Assembly: GCA_019671005.1 (NCBI GenBank)
Contig: CM033718.1
Coordinates: 18,790,014-18,854,013 of the forward strand
Length of the DNA stretch: 64,000 nt
Origin: Hibiscus mutabilis
Taxonomy: Eukaryota > Streptophyta > Magnoliopsida > Malvales > Malvaceae
Direction: 5' to 3'
The position numbers were made by a program, and so were the translations under genes. Of this stretch, positions 20,755 to 32,799 are shown piece after piece. The notes beneath the pieces are model-generated. The model was not told the DNA's origin and did not search any database. It saw nothing but the letters and a program-made list of their open reading frames with translations. Within the stretch, counting starts at the first letter, position 1; every line of letters begins with the position of its first letter.

Positions 20755-23700
20755 TGTAATGCCCCAGTTTTGGGTCTAGATGTTAGCCGAAAAGGTTAGA
20801 CGGTTCGGGAGAACTAGAGTTAGAGATTCGAGTCAGGTTCGAAATAAACATTTTTAAGCGAGATAAAAATATGGAAAAGGGTTTAAGAATTCTTATTAGT
20901 ATATATATATACATATATATTTGAGGTAAAGTCAATTTTGGAAAATTGGAGTCGGAAATGAGACATTTTGGCTAGTGACCAAAATGTAAAGTTTCAAAAC
21001 TGTTTTTAGTGGTTGTTTTGTGAAAGGATCAAAACTTAGAATCTTTAAGGAGCTATTTAACCTAAATGTTTTTATCCTCAATTAGAATTATTTTAATGAG
21101 TTTTAATTAAGGATTAAAAGGGTTTAATAAAAGATGAGGTGGTTATTTCTTAAAAACTAAATTTGACATAACTTTCTTTCTCTCAAACTTTCTCTCAAAA
21201 TTCTTTCAGCCAAACACTCTATTTAACATTAAAGATTTTAGGTAATACTCTTCATTTACTGAACTTTTGATTCCTAATGGTTTCTTCCATTTTGTTTTCC
21301 AGCATCTCATAGTTTTCCTTTGTTTTTCAAGATTAAAACATTCAATTGAGAGGGAATTCATCAATTAGAGGTACGATTAGTTCTTCTCCTCTAATGATTG
21401 GTTTTTTACTGAAATTCTTAAGTATTTGATCCTTTATAAATGCTTTCTACTGAGATTTAATGATTTAATTATGGATTATGGTTAAATCAAGGTTTAATTG
21501 ATGAGTTTATGTGATTTTTGAATTGGATTTGTGTTGCTAGGTTCTTGATTGATTTTCAATCAAGATTTTGATGTTATATAATGTTAATAAATTGATTTTA
21601 CATTGGAATCTTGAAGTTATATAAATCTCTAATTTCCTAGGTTGCTAGTTATATGTTTTTTAGGAGTTGTGGAGGTTTATTGTATGCTGGAGATATAAGG
21701 ATTGCTTCAAATTGTTTTTAGATGTCAATTGATGTTAATTTATGGATTGAAATGTTAGATTGTGGCTGGGTTGTGTTTAGGTTAAGTTGAAAGGTGTTTT
21801 TAGTTGTTTTAGAAGACGTTTAATAGATGTTTGTTAGGCGAAATTGAGGTGTTGTGTTGCTGGGATTTTGGATGCATGATGATGAATTAATCCTTTGTTG
21901 TTATGTGATTAAAATAGGGGAGAGTGGGCCTAAGATTGTTGGTGAGGCTTCGGACGGTTATTTTCACATCGTTGAATAAAGCTTTGCGTTGTCGGTGAGT
22001 GAGAACATGAATTTTAGCTTTGAAATGGCTTAAAGGTAGTTTATGGGAGTTTAGACTTATCCTGAAACACTGGTTTAAACTTAAAAGTAAGTACAAAGGG
22101 ATTTCTCTCTTGGTCGTGCTTTAATGAAATGGTTTTATGCACTTGTTTTGAATTACATGGCACCTACTGTTTAAGCATGTTTTAAAGTATGTTATTACTA
22201 GTTTTGATCATGAAATGACAATGGATGCACGTGGTAAGTGATCCATGTAAGTATGAGTTATACTTGTTTAAAAGCATGGTTTGTTGCTTTGGAAATGATT
22301 TTGAGTGGATGCATATAAAAACAATGAGGTACATGGTTAATAATGAATTATATTGGCAAGTGATGTGATTTAAAATGTTATCAGATATAGTTGGCCGACC
22401 ATAGGATTGATAGTGCACTATAAAAAGTCGTCTTAGATGTCGAGGGGTTTATACGGTGTACCAAATACTCCATCCAAGTACCCTAATAGTTGAGGGGTTA
22501 TATGGTACCGAAAACTCCCGTTAGTGGATTAAGCGTCTAGCCGATGATTAGGGTTGGTGTCCCTAGGGTTGTAATTGTACCCGGTTGTAATTATACCACA
22601 GTTGTGATCATAACGTAATTCCGGTTGAGATGGCTTGAAGTGTTGAGAGGACACTTGTTGAATTCGTGTATCCGATGTTATATTTTGGAAAGTGGAACTT
22701 GGTTTATTATCACTTGAAAGCCAATATAATTGTTGATGTATCATGTTGATGGATGTTAATGTATAATGTTGGTTTATACTTGTTTTACTCTCTAAGCTTT
22801 ACATATGGTTGTTATGCATAGGAATATTTAAATTGAGGGATAGCATTGAGACATGATGTTAATCCATGATACATGTTCCATATGGTTTAATATGTTGGTT
22901 TTTGAAAGTGTTAAGTGCGTGGTTTTCAAGGCATGATGTTTTAAATGATGATTGAAATGGTGATCCAATAGGGTTTCGGAAAATGGTTTAAAAATGCATT
23001 GATGGTGTGTTGTTTGAGCACTCCTCACTAAGCCTTGTGTGCTTATGCTCTTTTTTTCTATCAATGCAAAGAATTAAAGGTTGCAAGGGAGCGAGTGGGC
23101 AAGGGATTACCAAGAACTTCGGAATTTGAAAGTATGATTTTGAATTAGACTTGTAGTAATAAAGGCAATAGAGTTCATTGTTGGTTTGAGAGGCATTTTG
23201 TTAAACTCCCTGTTTTGGCATGTTTGCTATATTGTTTTTGATTGTAAATGGACTTTAATGCTTGGTATTTCTTGGGATTTATGGTTCATGCTTTGGATGA
23301 TTTGGTTTTTAGGAAGCATGCCTCTAGGTTACTCATTGAATCCTAATGCCATGTTATGGTGATGATTTTGTGATGCTTTGGTATAGATTGATCCTTAGGG
23401 ATGTTGTGTTAATGTTTGAAACATGAGGAATGTTGTCATGGCCTTGAAAGCATGTAAAACTAGCAAAATTGGACATTACAGGTCCAAACGTATCGGTACG
23501 CGTGTCTCTGTACCGATACAAGTAAGCTATTTTAGGGATAGCGTTTTGGTATGCAGGGATTTGTTTTGGTATGGGCAAGGGCATTTTGGCATGGCGTACC
23601 GATATGCGTATAGCCATATCGGTACAGTTTTGAGCTACTGAAATATGGTTTTTAGGGAATGGTAAGGCATACCGATACACTTACTCGTGTACCAATACGG

Positions 23701-24127
23701 GAAGCAGGTAATTCAGTTATTGGGATGGTTGGAAGTTTCTATTTCTTTACTTTTAGTCCATGTTTGATAGGTATGAAATTGGATGAGTTTGAATGATCGT
23801 TTGGAGCTGGTTTTTGACATATGAGCATGAAGCTTGATTAATTGAGGATCGGTAATATTAAAATGGGCTAAGTCTCTATAATATTCCAGAGTTCCAATTT
23901 GCTCCCTAAATTGCAATTACGTGCAATTAGATGTCAATTCGATGCCCGATTGAGTTGAGTTTTCTCCCGCTACAAGTATGCTCACCATAGGTTAATAAGT
24001 TGCATCTAGATAAGATAAAAGGGGGAAATGGGCGTATTTTGAGTTAATCTTTACATGTTTGTGTCGGTAAATCTAATGCAGCTCGCTCGGTTCATTCTAG
24101 CATCTAAGCCGGGTCAAGGGGGTTACA
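20755..24127 (+). mobile_element. 5' LTR of Tekay/Del-like chromovirus (3373 bp)
   Basis: TGTAATGCCCC...AAGGGGGTTACA. Preceded by AGTTG (20750-20754), which recurs after the right-hand LTR at 63677. Very similar along its whole length to 60331-63676, and its first ~520 bp to 58982-59505. Followed by a primer-binding site. It contains a TATATATATATA run (about 20900), a possible TATA box CACTATAAAAAG (about 22412) and a cluster of TATCGGTAC/GTACCGATA palindromes (23490-23700). No coding content; short ORFs are shadows. Confidence 0.85.
23490..23700. repeat. Cluster of GTATCGGTAC-type inverted motifs
   Basis: TATCGGTACG (23491-23500) pairs with TACCGATACA (23511-23520). Further copies: GTACCGATAT (about 23596), TATCGGTAC (23617-23625), ATACCGATAC (23669-23678) and GTACCAATACGG (23689-23700). 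The same cluster, slightly diverged, is at 63040-63250 in the other LTR. Confidence 0.65.
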
Positions 24128-24647
24128 TTTGGTTGTATCAGAGCCAGGTTTGCGATAAGTGGGATGATAGTATGATTTTTGAAATGTTATAATTGTTGAT
24201 CCCTGTTGTTTGATATGCATAGTGATTGTTATATTCACGTTGGTTGATATATGCCATGTTGGGGTATGTCTTGGGGACACATTGCCTTATTACTATAGTC
24301 TATAATATTTTGATTTGAAATGGAAGTCTTGGATCATTGCTTAAAGTTTGCCTGATTGTTTTGTTTTGGTGTATTATCACGCCTTAGATATTTTAGCACG
24401 TTAGGACCGAGGAAAGAGTTGCAATCTGGTACGATTGTTGCTGCCATTGGGCAGGGAAATTAGGAGAATGTTTTACCTCCTAGAGGGTTGCCACCCCTCC
24501 ACCTATTCCACCTGAGAATGTGGAGCAAGCACCACCTGTGCCAGCTGGGCCACTGTTGGGTGATATGACACCTTTGATATAGACGATGACTGGAGCTTTT
24601 TAGGCTGTAGTTCAACTAGAGGGTGGTGGTCCTGCGAGGGTGTACGT
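24128..24647 (+). pseudogene. Chromovirus PBS and gag remnant
   Basis: TGGTTGTATCAGAGCC (24130-24145) is a primer-binding site of the initiator-Met type with a small insertion. The leader is followed by an N-terminal gag piece (GDMTPLI*TMTGAF*AVVQ; both stops are consistent with CAG/CAA to TAG). It then jumps directly to the GGPARVY sequence that normally lies at the gag-protease junction, so most of gag (over 1 kb in related elements) is deleted. The Athila element begins at 24648, within this junction. Confidence 0.65.
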
Positions 24648-24682
24648 TGTTCCACTATGAGAGTGTTTGCAAAAAGGTAGAA

Positions 24683-27600
24683 TGTAACACCCCAAAAAAT
24701 GGGCCTAAAAGATGATGTCAATTCGATACAAATTAGACCTTATTGTTTTGTTCTTGATCTTGTATTAATTTAAAATTGTGATCAAAATAAAAAAGAAGGG
24801 GAAAGTGGTACCCGATTTTATAGGACCAAAATGGAAGAGTATCTTGAGATGCCTTTAGAGTGATCAATTGAATGAAGTAGGGACCCTCATTCGAAATATG
24901 AAAGTATGTAACTAAAATTGGAATGACTAAATTGGTTTCCATGAAAAATTCTAGTCTTGCATGCAAATCAAAGAATTATTAGTAGTCATCATACATGTCA
25001 AAGATGTAAGGTAGACATGTGGAATCCACATGTTAGTAGGGAAGGAAAGATCATGATCTTCTTCATTCTCCTTTCATTAACCGAAACATGAAAGAGAGAG
25101 AAGTAAGGAGAAAGAAGCTCTATTCATGGAAATATAAAGAATTTAGTTTAGAAATTCAAGTCCTTGTGAGCTTTGCTTGTGATAATCATTGAGGAGGGTA
25201 AGCAAACTTGTCCTTATGTTCACTTTCTTAGGAAATTCCATTCGAAAATCTATTTGTGAACTCCTCTTAAAAGTGTGATGTGTTTGAATATGATCTTGGT
25301 TGTGCATGCAATTGATGTTATGATTTGAATAGGAGTAAAAAAATTGACTAAGGCCATGAGTTAATTAAATGAATTTCGATCATGTTTGAGTGTCAATTTT
25401 GTTAGAGGATCGACCCATTGTGAAATGTGACTTGTTTTGCATTTATAGTTGCTTGGAACATTGAATTGGATAGCAAATGTATTGGTAATGTTAAATTGAC
25501 ACATTAGAAAGAAACTCAATGCTGGAATTTGCTGGAAAGTTACTAGAAATTTTATTATTCAATTGGTATAGATTGAATCAAGGTTTGTACACAAAATGTA
25601 AGGTTGCCCTCTTCGTCTATGCCATAGAATGAAACTGTTTTGATCCTTTTTGCACAATGGGGAATGTGTAAACGTTAGAATTAGTAATAAAGTATGGAAC
25701 ACGTGATTTTCAAGGCTGTAACATCTTTAAAAAGAACAGGGGAAGGATGTAATATAGATTCAATTGGAAAAATAGGTGATTAAAATGAGCAAGAAAGCTG
25801 CCTTGTGTAACAGATTTAAAATCTGCATTAGCTTTGACTTTGAAAAATTGCTATAAATTGTTCTGGTGGATTTGGAACCTATAATTTATATTGTTGAAAA
25901 GCTTGTCATGTCTAGTTTCATTTAAAACAAACGAAACTGAATTTCGAGCTATATAACAGTTTATAGAGATAATTGTTCAAAGACAGTGTAATCTTCCAGG
26001 TGGCAGAATTGGGTGTATCTTTAGACTAAAATCTGTATTAATTCATAAGGAGTAAAAATGCAAGGCATATATGGTTAGAAATTTAGTTGAGTCAGCTTTC
26101 CAACGGTGTAAACAGTTGAAATTCCGACATACGGAATGGAAGATATGAAATTTTAACCGAGTGAGGTGCAGTCTGCCTGGCAGCAGCAACCAATTAGGAC
26201 ATTAGAAAATATCATTTAAAAACATGAAAGAATGGAAATGGTTTTGAAATTATACATGAATATATGTGGTTTTAGACTATCTTGATTATATCTATATATA
26301 CTATAGACTGTTTTGATAAGATATAAATGTGTGTGTGTGAATTGGATTGCAATGTAAAATGTTAACATACATGCTTGTTGCCCAGTTTTGAAGGATTGAG
26401 TGTATAGATGTGAAATTCGATTGACTTTTGTTGATATGCATGCTTGCTGCCCTATTTTGAGTAAATGAATGCACATAGCTATAAGTCACCTTGATGATGC
26501 ATATGTAAGGATTGAATTGATGCTAATATGTAGTCATGATGTTTTGCTATGTTTAGACCAAAAGAAAGCTAGGAGGAGTTTGGATAATAGGAAGATAATT
26601 GAGGATTCAGGTATCCCGTAACATCGGGATAAAAGGTGAGGTTAGTTTAAGTTTTGGGTTAGAAGATATCCATCCCGAGTCCCTTAATTTCTCTTATTTA
26701 CTTACTTTCTAAATAAGTCATGAAATGTTGTGCAATTAAGCTTGGAGATTTGGGGTAAGTACTTTTAATAAAAGTACCTTGTGGTGTAAGTAAGTAATGT
26801 GATTGTATTGTAAGTGCTTGTACTCTAGATTCAATCATGGATTGAAAGTGTTGTTACCTTTGATAAAGATCTTGATGTCAAAATTAAAGAACTTGAATAA
26901 TATGATACTCTTGCTAGAATGGTTGATCAGTGTGATTTGTGATAAGGTTTATATACATTTAGGTAAAATGATCTAACTTAAAAGAAACTAAGGTCAATTA
27001 TAGTACCATTTGAATACCCTAAAATGAAAGAAATGAATAATACTTGTTCTAGACAGGCACAATAGATATCTTAAGATCCATTGCCTGATTGAATACAATC
27101 TAAGCCTTAGTGGCCTTGTTGATATGTATATGAGTAATACTCATCTTGAATGCAAAATTTTTATATGTGGTGAATCTTGTTTGCCTCAAATGGCTTTATG
27201 CAATGCGATTTAATATTGACTAGAAGTCATGTTTAAGGATGTTATTCACCAAAGAATTAAATAAATAAGGAAAGCCTTGGTCTCGAGTCAGTCGTAGGTA
27301 CAATTGGCATGCCATAAAGTCCGTCGAGCTCGCTAGTGAGGACTACGGTCCTGGACTTATTAGTCCCTTGTTGATGTAGATCGAATGACCAGTTGGTACT
27401 ACTAGTACCTCTGTTTGGTAATGGTTAATTGGTACTTTGTGTACCCTTGTCCCGATACCTTATGTATTCTTGTTTCGGTACTTGGTGTGTCGCCTGTTTG
27501 ATTTTGAATATAGAGGATTCGTGTATCTAGGCTGTTGCTTGAGTCTCAAGGCTGGACTAAAAGAAGTATAAGGGTGCATAAGCTAACTGAGAAGTTTAAC

Positions 27601-29969
27601 CTTATATGATTGACATAAAAGAAAGTTATAGTTGCTATGGTTATTTCCTTGCAAAGAAGCTTGAATGGTCATGATGCCAAGATTGTTCTTCATAATAGAA
27701 TCTCGGAAAAACATGCAAAGGTTGTTGTTATAACAAAGAACACGCTTTAGAGGATAATGGTGAATTTACTCATAATTGTGGGATTGTAATTAAGAAAGTT
27801 ATGATCCATAGTTTGATTTGTGGTTGAGTATACTTGATTATCTATGCATTGGATATTGATCATCAAAATATATGATTTAGGGAAATCGTTAAGTGATTTA
27901 TAAGCTAAAAATATAAATTATCAAAGGCTTACCTTTCTTGATAATAAGGAATTTTAAAAGCTAAGGTGAAATGTTAACATTGATGGCACATAAAGAATTG
28001 TTTGTTTAGATAAAAGCTAAGTAAGTTTATATGATTTATAATGTGGTTGAAGATGAATGATACTGTAAATGATGGGTGATAATCAAATAGAAAATAGTCT
28101 CTTTATGAAATATGGAATTCGAATACCATGAGAATGAAGTAATATTTTGTTTGATTAAGCAACAAATAAACTTATGAACAAAACGGGTAGCTGAATGACA
28201 AGATAGAAATGCTTGCTTGTAATTAAAGTCATGTACGATACATGCTAGATAGAGATGCTTGCTTGTAATTAAAGTCATGTATGATACATGCTAGATAGAG
28301 ATGCTTGCTTTTGATTGGAGTCATGTCATGATACATGTTAGATCTAATGCTTGCTGGTCATGAAAGTAATGTTAGATGACTATCCCTTGAATTGAAGTTT
28401 AGAAGTATGCGGTTTCAATGGCTGAATTTTGTAGTGTAAAAGTGATTCGTTATTGTTTATAGCAATTTCATTGAATACCCATGAAATTGTATAGATTAAT
28501 GGTCTAGTCCTTAAAAATAAAAGTAACATATTAATTAATGGAGTATCGGATAATCTTGGTAATAACCACCTCCAATGATGACAAATCCAAGAAAGTTTAT
28601 AAGTGGTTGTAAAAGATTAAATTACTTAATTACTTGTCAAATGGTAGTATCATGGATGTGATCTATTATGAAAAGAAAGGACTCCTAATGAGAGAATTAA
28701 TTAAGGATTCAATCAAATGAAAACGTATCCTAAAGCTATATTTAATAGGATACCTTGGCATGTTGTAATTGTATTAGAGTCTTGCGATATAAGTAAGACA
28801 AAGATTGGATTAGGATTCAGATATTACAGATTACACTGAAGTCTGGTAAATGTTTATGGTCAGCTGAACATATTATCTCCTTTTCACATAGTGTTAAAAT
28901 GTTGCTTGATATTGGGTTGTATAATTAGTCCGGTTGCAAAATGTGAACCTGGAATTTGATTAGTATTGATAAAGGATTGTTAATTAGAATTAAGGGAGCC
29001 TTGTTCAAATTAGAATTTAACTACCTCATTAAGCAAATGCTTACGATGTATTTCCTAATCACCTTACAGGTTTGTCGTGTTTTCAGGTTGTTCCCGAGCT
29101 AAACCAATGCTGAAAATCTCTTACGGTTCGTACCAACCTCTTGTCCACTCCTAGGATGGTGGCACCTAGTTAGTCTTGCATAAGCATATAGATTCTCATA
29201 AGGCTTGTATATATGTATGAAGCTCTTAGGAGCATTAATTTGTATTAAGGGGCCTTTATCATTATTTCTGGTTGCTCCCTATTGATTAAATTATTAGCAA
29301 GATTGCATTCCTTCCGATACATGCCTAAAATGATTAGCATGTCGTGAATGATCTCTTTGTCGATTGTGTTTAGGATCGTAGATCATCTTGAGTTTGTTCA
29401 TGTTTGGGTTGTAGTTAATAAGAAGTGATCATGCGCTTAAGATAGTAAAACCAATTATAATGATATAGGTTAAATGGATCTAGTTTGTATTAACGTGGGT
29501 TTTTACTTTGATATTTTCATCTATGGTTTCACTAGTGGTCATTCTTTAAGTTCTCATGAAAATGTTGGCTAATTATTGGTAGTAGATGATTTCGAGCTAA
29601 TGGTTTCTACCTTTTCGGATGACCTTAATTTTAATGAAATGTTTGAATGATTGTTGCTTATATAGTTAGCAATCAGTTCGAGGGTTCAAGATTAGTTACC
29701 TTTATAGGAAGCCTTAAGTTGACAAGGGTAGTATCTTTGTTGGATCGAAATTTCGTAAGATGGATATGATTACTCAAATGTTTTATTTCACTCTAGCAAT
29801 TAGAAATGAATCTTTTCTGGCTAAGTATAGTTAAAAGTTTAAAATTTTCCCTGAATTCTCTTTGTACAGCTATTACAAAAGAGCTTAAGTCAATTAGGTT
29901 TGCTTGCTTGTTTGTCATTAACATGTCCTAATTAGGTTTATCTTCTAGGCCGGGTTATGGGATGTTACA
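24683..29969 (+). mobile_element. 5287-bp non-coding LTR-like element (probable solo LTR)
   Basis: Begins TGTAACACCCC and ends GGGATGTTACA, an 8-bp terminal inverted match. It is bordered by perfect TSD TAGAA (24678-24682, 29970-29974) and lies inside the Athila LTR. No ORF resembles gag or pol, and no second copy of its 5' end is seen inside, so a solo LTR is the simplest reading. The leader-like CTTCTTCATTCTCC...GAGAGAGAAG segment near 25060-25110 and the TGTAACACCC ends are typical of Tekay/Del LTRs. If solo it is very long; a non-coding LARD-type element is the alternative. Confidence 0.7.
28201..28360. repeat. 46-bp tandem repeat, about 3.5 copies
   Basis: The unit starting AGATAGAAATGCTTGC recurs at 28247 and 28293, with a decayed partial copy to about 28360. 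The first two copies differ at only a few bases. Located within the 5.3-kb LTR-like element. Confidence 0.75.
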
Positions 29970-31467
29970 TAGAAAATGTTTTGGAAATGTATAAAAACAG
30001 TGCCAAGATTTAGTCTTTTGCGTGCAAGTATACACGGTCGGCAAGTAATACAATAGTAAGCTGGTTATCGATCCCACAGGGATTGGCGAAGAGTTTACTT
30101 GCTTTGCTTGTTTACTTGTCAAGGGAAGAAAAATGTTGTTTGATTTGAAGTTGGTTTTGAAAACGGTTTAAAAGAAATGAAAATAAAATAACGTTGGCAA
30201 TGTAAAGGTATTCGTATGGATGATGAACATTGGCAGGAGATGCCTGGATTTCATGCTATTCATGCCATCCTTTAATAAAATTTTGCCTTGCTTTTATTAC
30301 CAAGCAGATTGAAAGTAGTAATGCCACTGTCGATGGCAATACCCTAAATTAACCACGATAAAGCCCTATATGTCTATAGTGATGATTATCATTAATTAAT
30401 TTTATTAAGTGTCAATCTTTACTCCTAAGGGGTAGACTCACTCTCGAAGTAAGTTCATCTACTTGAAAATCTTTTGTCGAAGCATCTCACCTTAGTATCG
30501 AGCAACTGATCGTTGCTCCTCAAGTCTGTTAAGATATTAAGGTGCAATAAGCATACTGTGCATGCAGTCGCATGGCACAGATTTTAGTAAACTGAAAATC
30601 ATGCCAAATGTCGTATGGAAATGGATTCTAAAAATAGTTGAAGTGCACGCCAGATAGAAAATAAGACCAAAGCATATAGTTTATTAAAAACCAAACTTTA
30701 AATCAACGTTCATCGCAAACATCCCCCAACCAACTTAAGAAAATTAGTTCAAGATTGAGGGTTCCATCCAAATACCAAAATCATTTAACATCATCAAATA
30801 AAAACCAAATAAACTAAGAGAGTGTGTAAGAAGGCAACCTTTTCTCAATTCGATCTCCAATGTGCTGTCTTTTATGTGCTTGCTTGATGTCCTTTATATA
30901 GGCATGCGTGGGAAACCCTAGGATAAGCCTTAGGGTTTTAATTTGGGTGGGCTAAGGCTTATGATCATCTTAGCCGCACTTTGAATCCTAGGGATGACAT
31001 CATCTTGACTAGGGCTGAAGTCATCTTGACTAGAGCTGATGTCATTAGTCTTTGATATTTTGCCAGCCGAGCTCGGCATCGTTTGGTCTATTTGTGCCAG
31101 CCGAGCTCGGCATCGATTTTTTCACCATCCTATTTTTCTGCAGTCTGATCTGGTACTATTTTTTGGACTGCTATTGCTAAGGGTTCTTGGCAAAACTCTT
31201 CCGGCAACGTATTGCCAAGGATGCTTGGCATTGGTCTTTTGATCCTCTTGTTTCATGCTCTTGCGTTGCTCTGCCATGTCTGCTCTGCCAAGCCTGTAAT
31301 GATGCCAACAAACAACCCTTCACAGTGGCAAAACACAAAAATGCCCTATTTCCTAACTCCTTATGCAAATGCATGAATTTAACAACTAAATGCAACTAAA
31401 TGTACTTAAAGGGCTAACAAAGGCTTTGTAAAATAAGAATAAAAATAGTACTTTTGAGGAGTTAATA

Positions 31468-31480
31468 CACCCCAAACCTA
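31468..31480 (-). other. Polypurine tract of Athila-like element
   Basis: On the minus strand GGTTTGGGGTG directly precedes the LTR start, as in Athila-type elements; it primes plus-strand DNA synthesis. Confidence 0.6.
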
Positions 31481-32799
31481 GCTCATTGTTTTTCCTCAAG
31501 TAATGCAATTAAAATATAAAAACAGAAAAATAAGAAAGTACCTCGGCGAAGATTGTCATGGTTCCCAACATCTGTCAGCTAGCAAAATATGATCCTAGGT
31601 CTGTCCTCAGATATTTAGTATATCAATGCCATACAGATAAACAAATTCAAGTGCAACAATATAGATCTAGTCTAAGGTCGTCTAGTGTGCATGAAGTGCG
31701 GGCAATATGCATGAAGTTTACTCAACTCCCTTAGTTGACTTTACTACCCAAACTCAAAATTTATTGTCATCATTTTTGTTTTTATTCGCCAAGGGTTTTT
31801 TGGCAATAATTTCAGGCTTGCTTTGTAATACTGTTTGGCGTGAGAAATAAGATGGAGCATACAACGAACCCCCACGTTAATCCAGGCATTACTAGGCTTT
31901 TACTCTTCAACTCATATCCTAAAGTTTTTGACTTGAGAACTAAGAGGAAGCAAACCACGAAGCCCCAAGTTACTTATTATCTCTAAGGTAGAGGAGATTT
32001 CTATTTTTTAACAATTATTTCGAGATCAGTTTCAAGAAAACCTAAGGTTGTTTTGCAGACTAGATGCATACCTCATGTAGAGTGAAACTAAAGTTCCCTA
32101 AACTATAGTCCAATTGCCAAGCTACTTGGCATTGCTAACCTGCCGGCATACAAGTTCTAAAATTCCAGTTTCTTCATTGGACAGATAAATCTAGAACAAA
32201 TTTAACTAAGCTAGCAGATTATTGACAAAATTTCCAATCTTAACTGAGGCAACAAATTTTTTTTAGTGATTTGGTATGAAAATTTTAATCCTACATGACA
32301 AACTGAAATTTAAACATGAATGCATGGAATACGAATGTAAGGATGTACACCTCCAAACCAAAGGCATGAATAATATGAAATGCATGAATAATATGAAATG
32401 TAAAGGATTTTAGGAAGAGGATGACTCCCATTCGTTGCGGCAATGGAAGCTCCAATGTCGTGGAGAATTTCCTTAAGAAGCTTTGCCAGCTCTGAGGCGA
32501 CAAGGACATCGGTGGTAGCAAATGAGGCAGGTGTTGCAAGTTTGGCCACAGCCTTGGCTTGGCTTTGGACTCCTTCATCTTCAGACTCATGTGTGTGGCA
32601 GATTCAACACTTGGCAAACATTTTCAATCTTTTTATTCCAATCTTTTGCTTTGGTAGTCTGCGTGGCAATAAAAATCCTACACCCACTCAAGAAAAACCT
32701 TTCAACGGATCAAAGGAGAATGAAAATTAAAATAAAGGAAAGAAAAAAAACATCTACCCTAATATATACAAGAATCGAACCTTGAAGAAGATGATGATT
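31481..32799 (-). other. Athila 3' spacer, no env-like ORF recognised
   Basis: About 1.3 kb between the end of pol and the polypurine tract. Athila elements often carry an env-like frame here. The only sizeable ORFs (32291-32617 minus, 32443-32785 plus) show no signal peptide, transmembrane pattern or familiar motif. The region is rich in TTGGCA/TGCCAA words. Confidence 0.5.

Larger units (their letters stand above)
24648..31467 (-). mobile_element. Left (3') LTR of the Athila-like element, interrupted
   Basis: The two parts, 24648-24682 and 29975-31467, rejoin across the 24683-29969 insertion and then match the right LTR (49865-51418) throughout. Reading on the minus strand it starts at TATTAACTCC (31467; the right copy has TGTTAACTCC). 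The TATA box is TATATAAAGG at 30900-30891. Two copies of CCGAGCTCGG lie upstream (31067-31076, 31101-31110). Confidence 0.8.

Noticed and set aside
28036..28278. Minus-strand ORF across the 46-bp repeat
   Set aside because: Lies in a non-coding LTR-like element and is shaped by the tandem repeat.
32291..32617. Possible env-like ORF of the Athila element
   Set aside because: No signal peptide, transmembrane segment or recognisable env motif, and too short.
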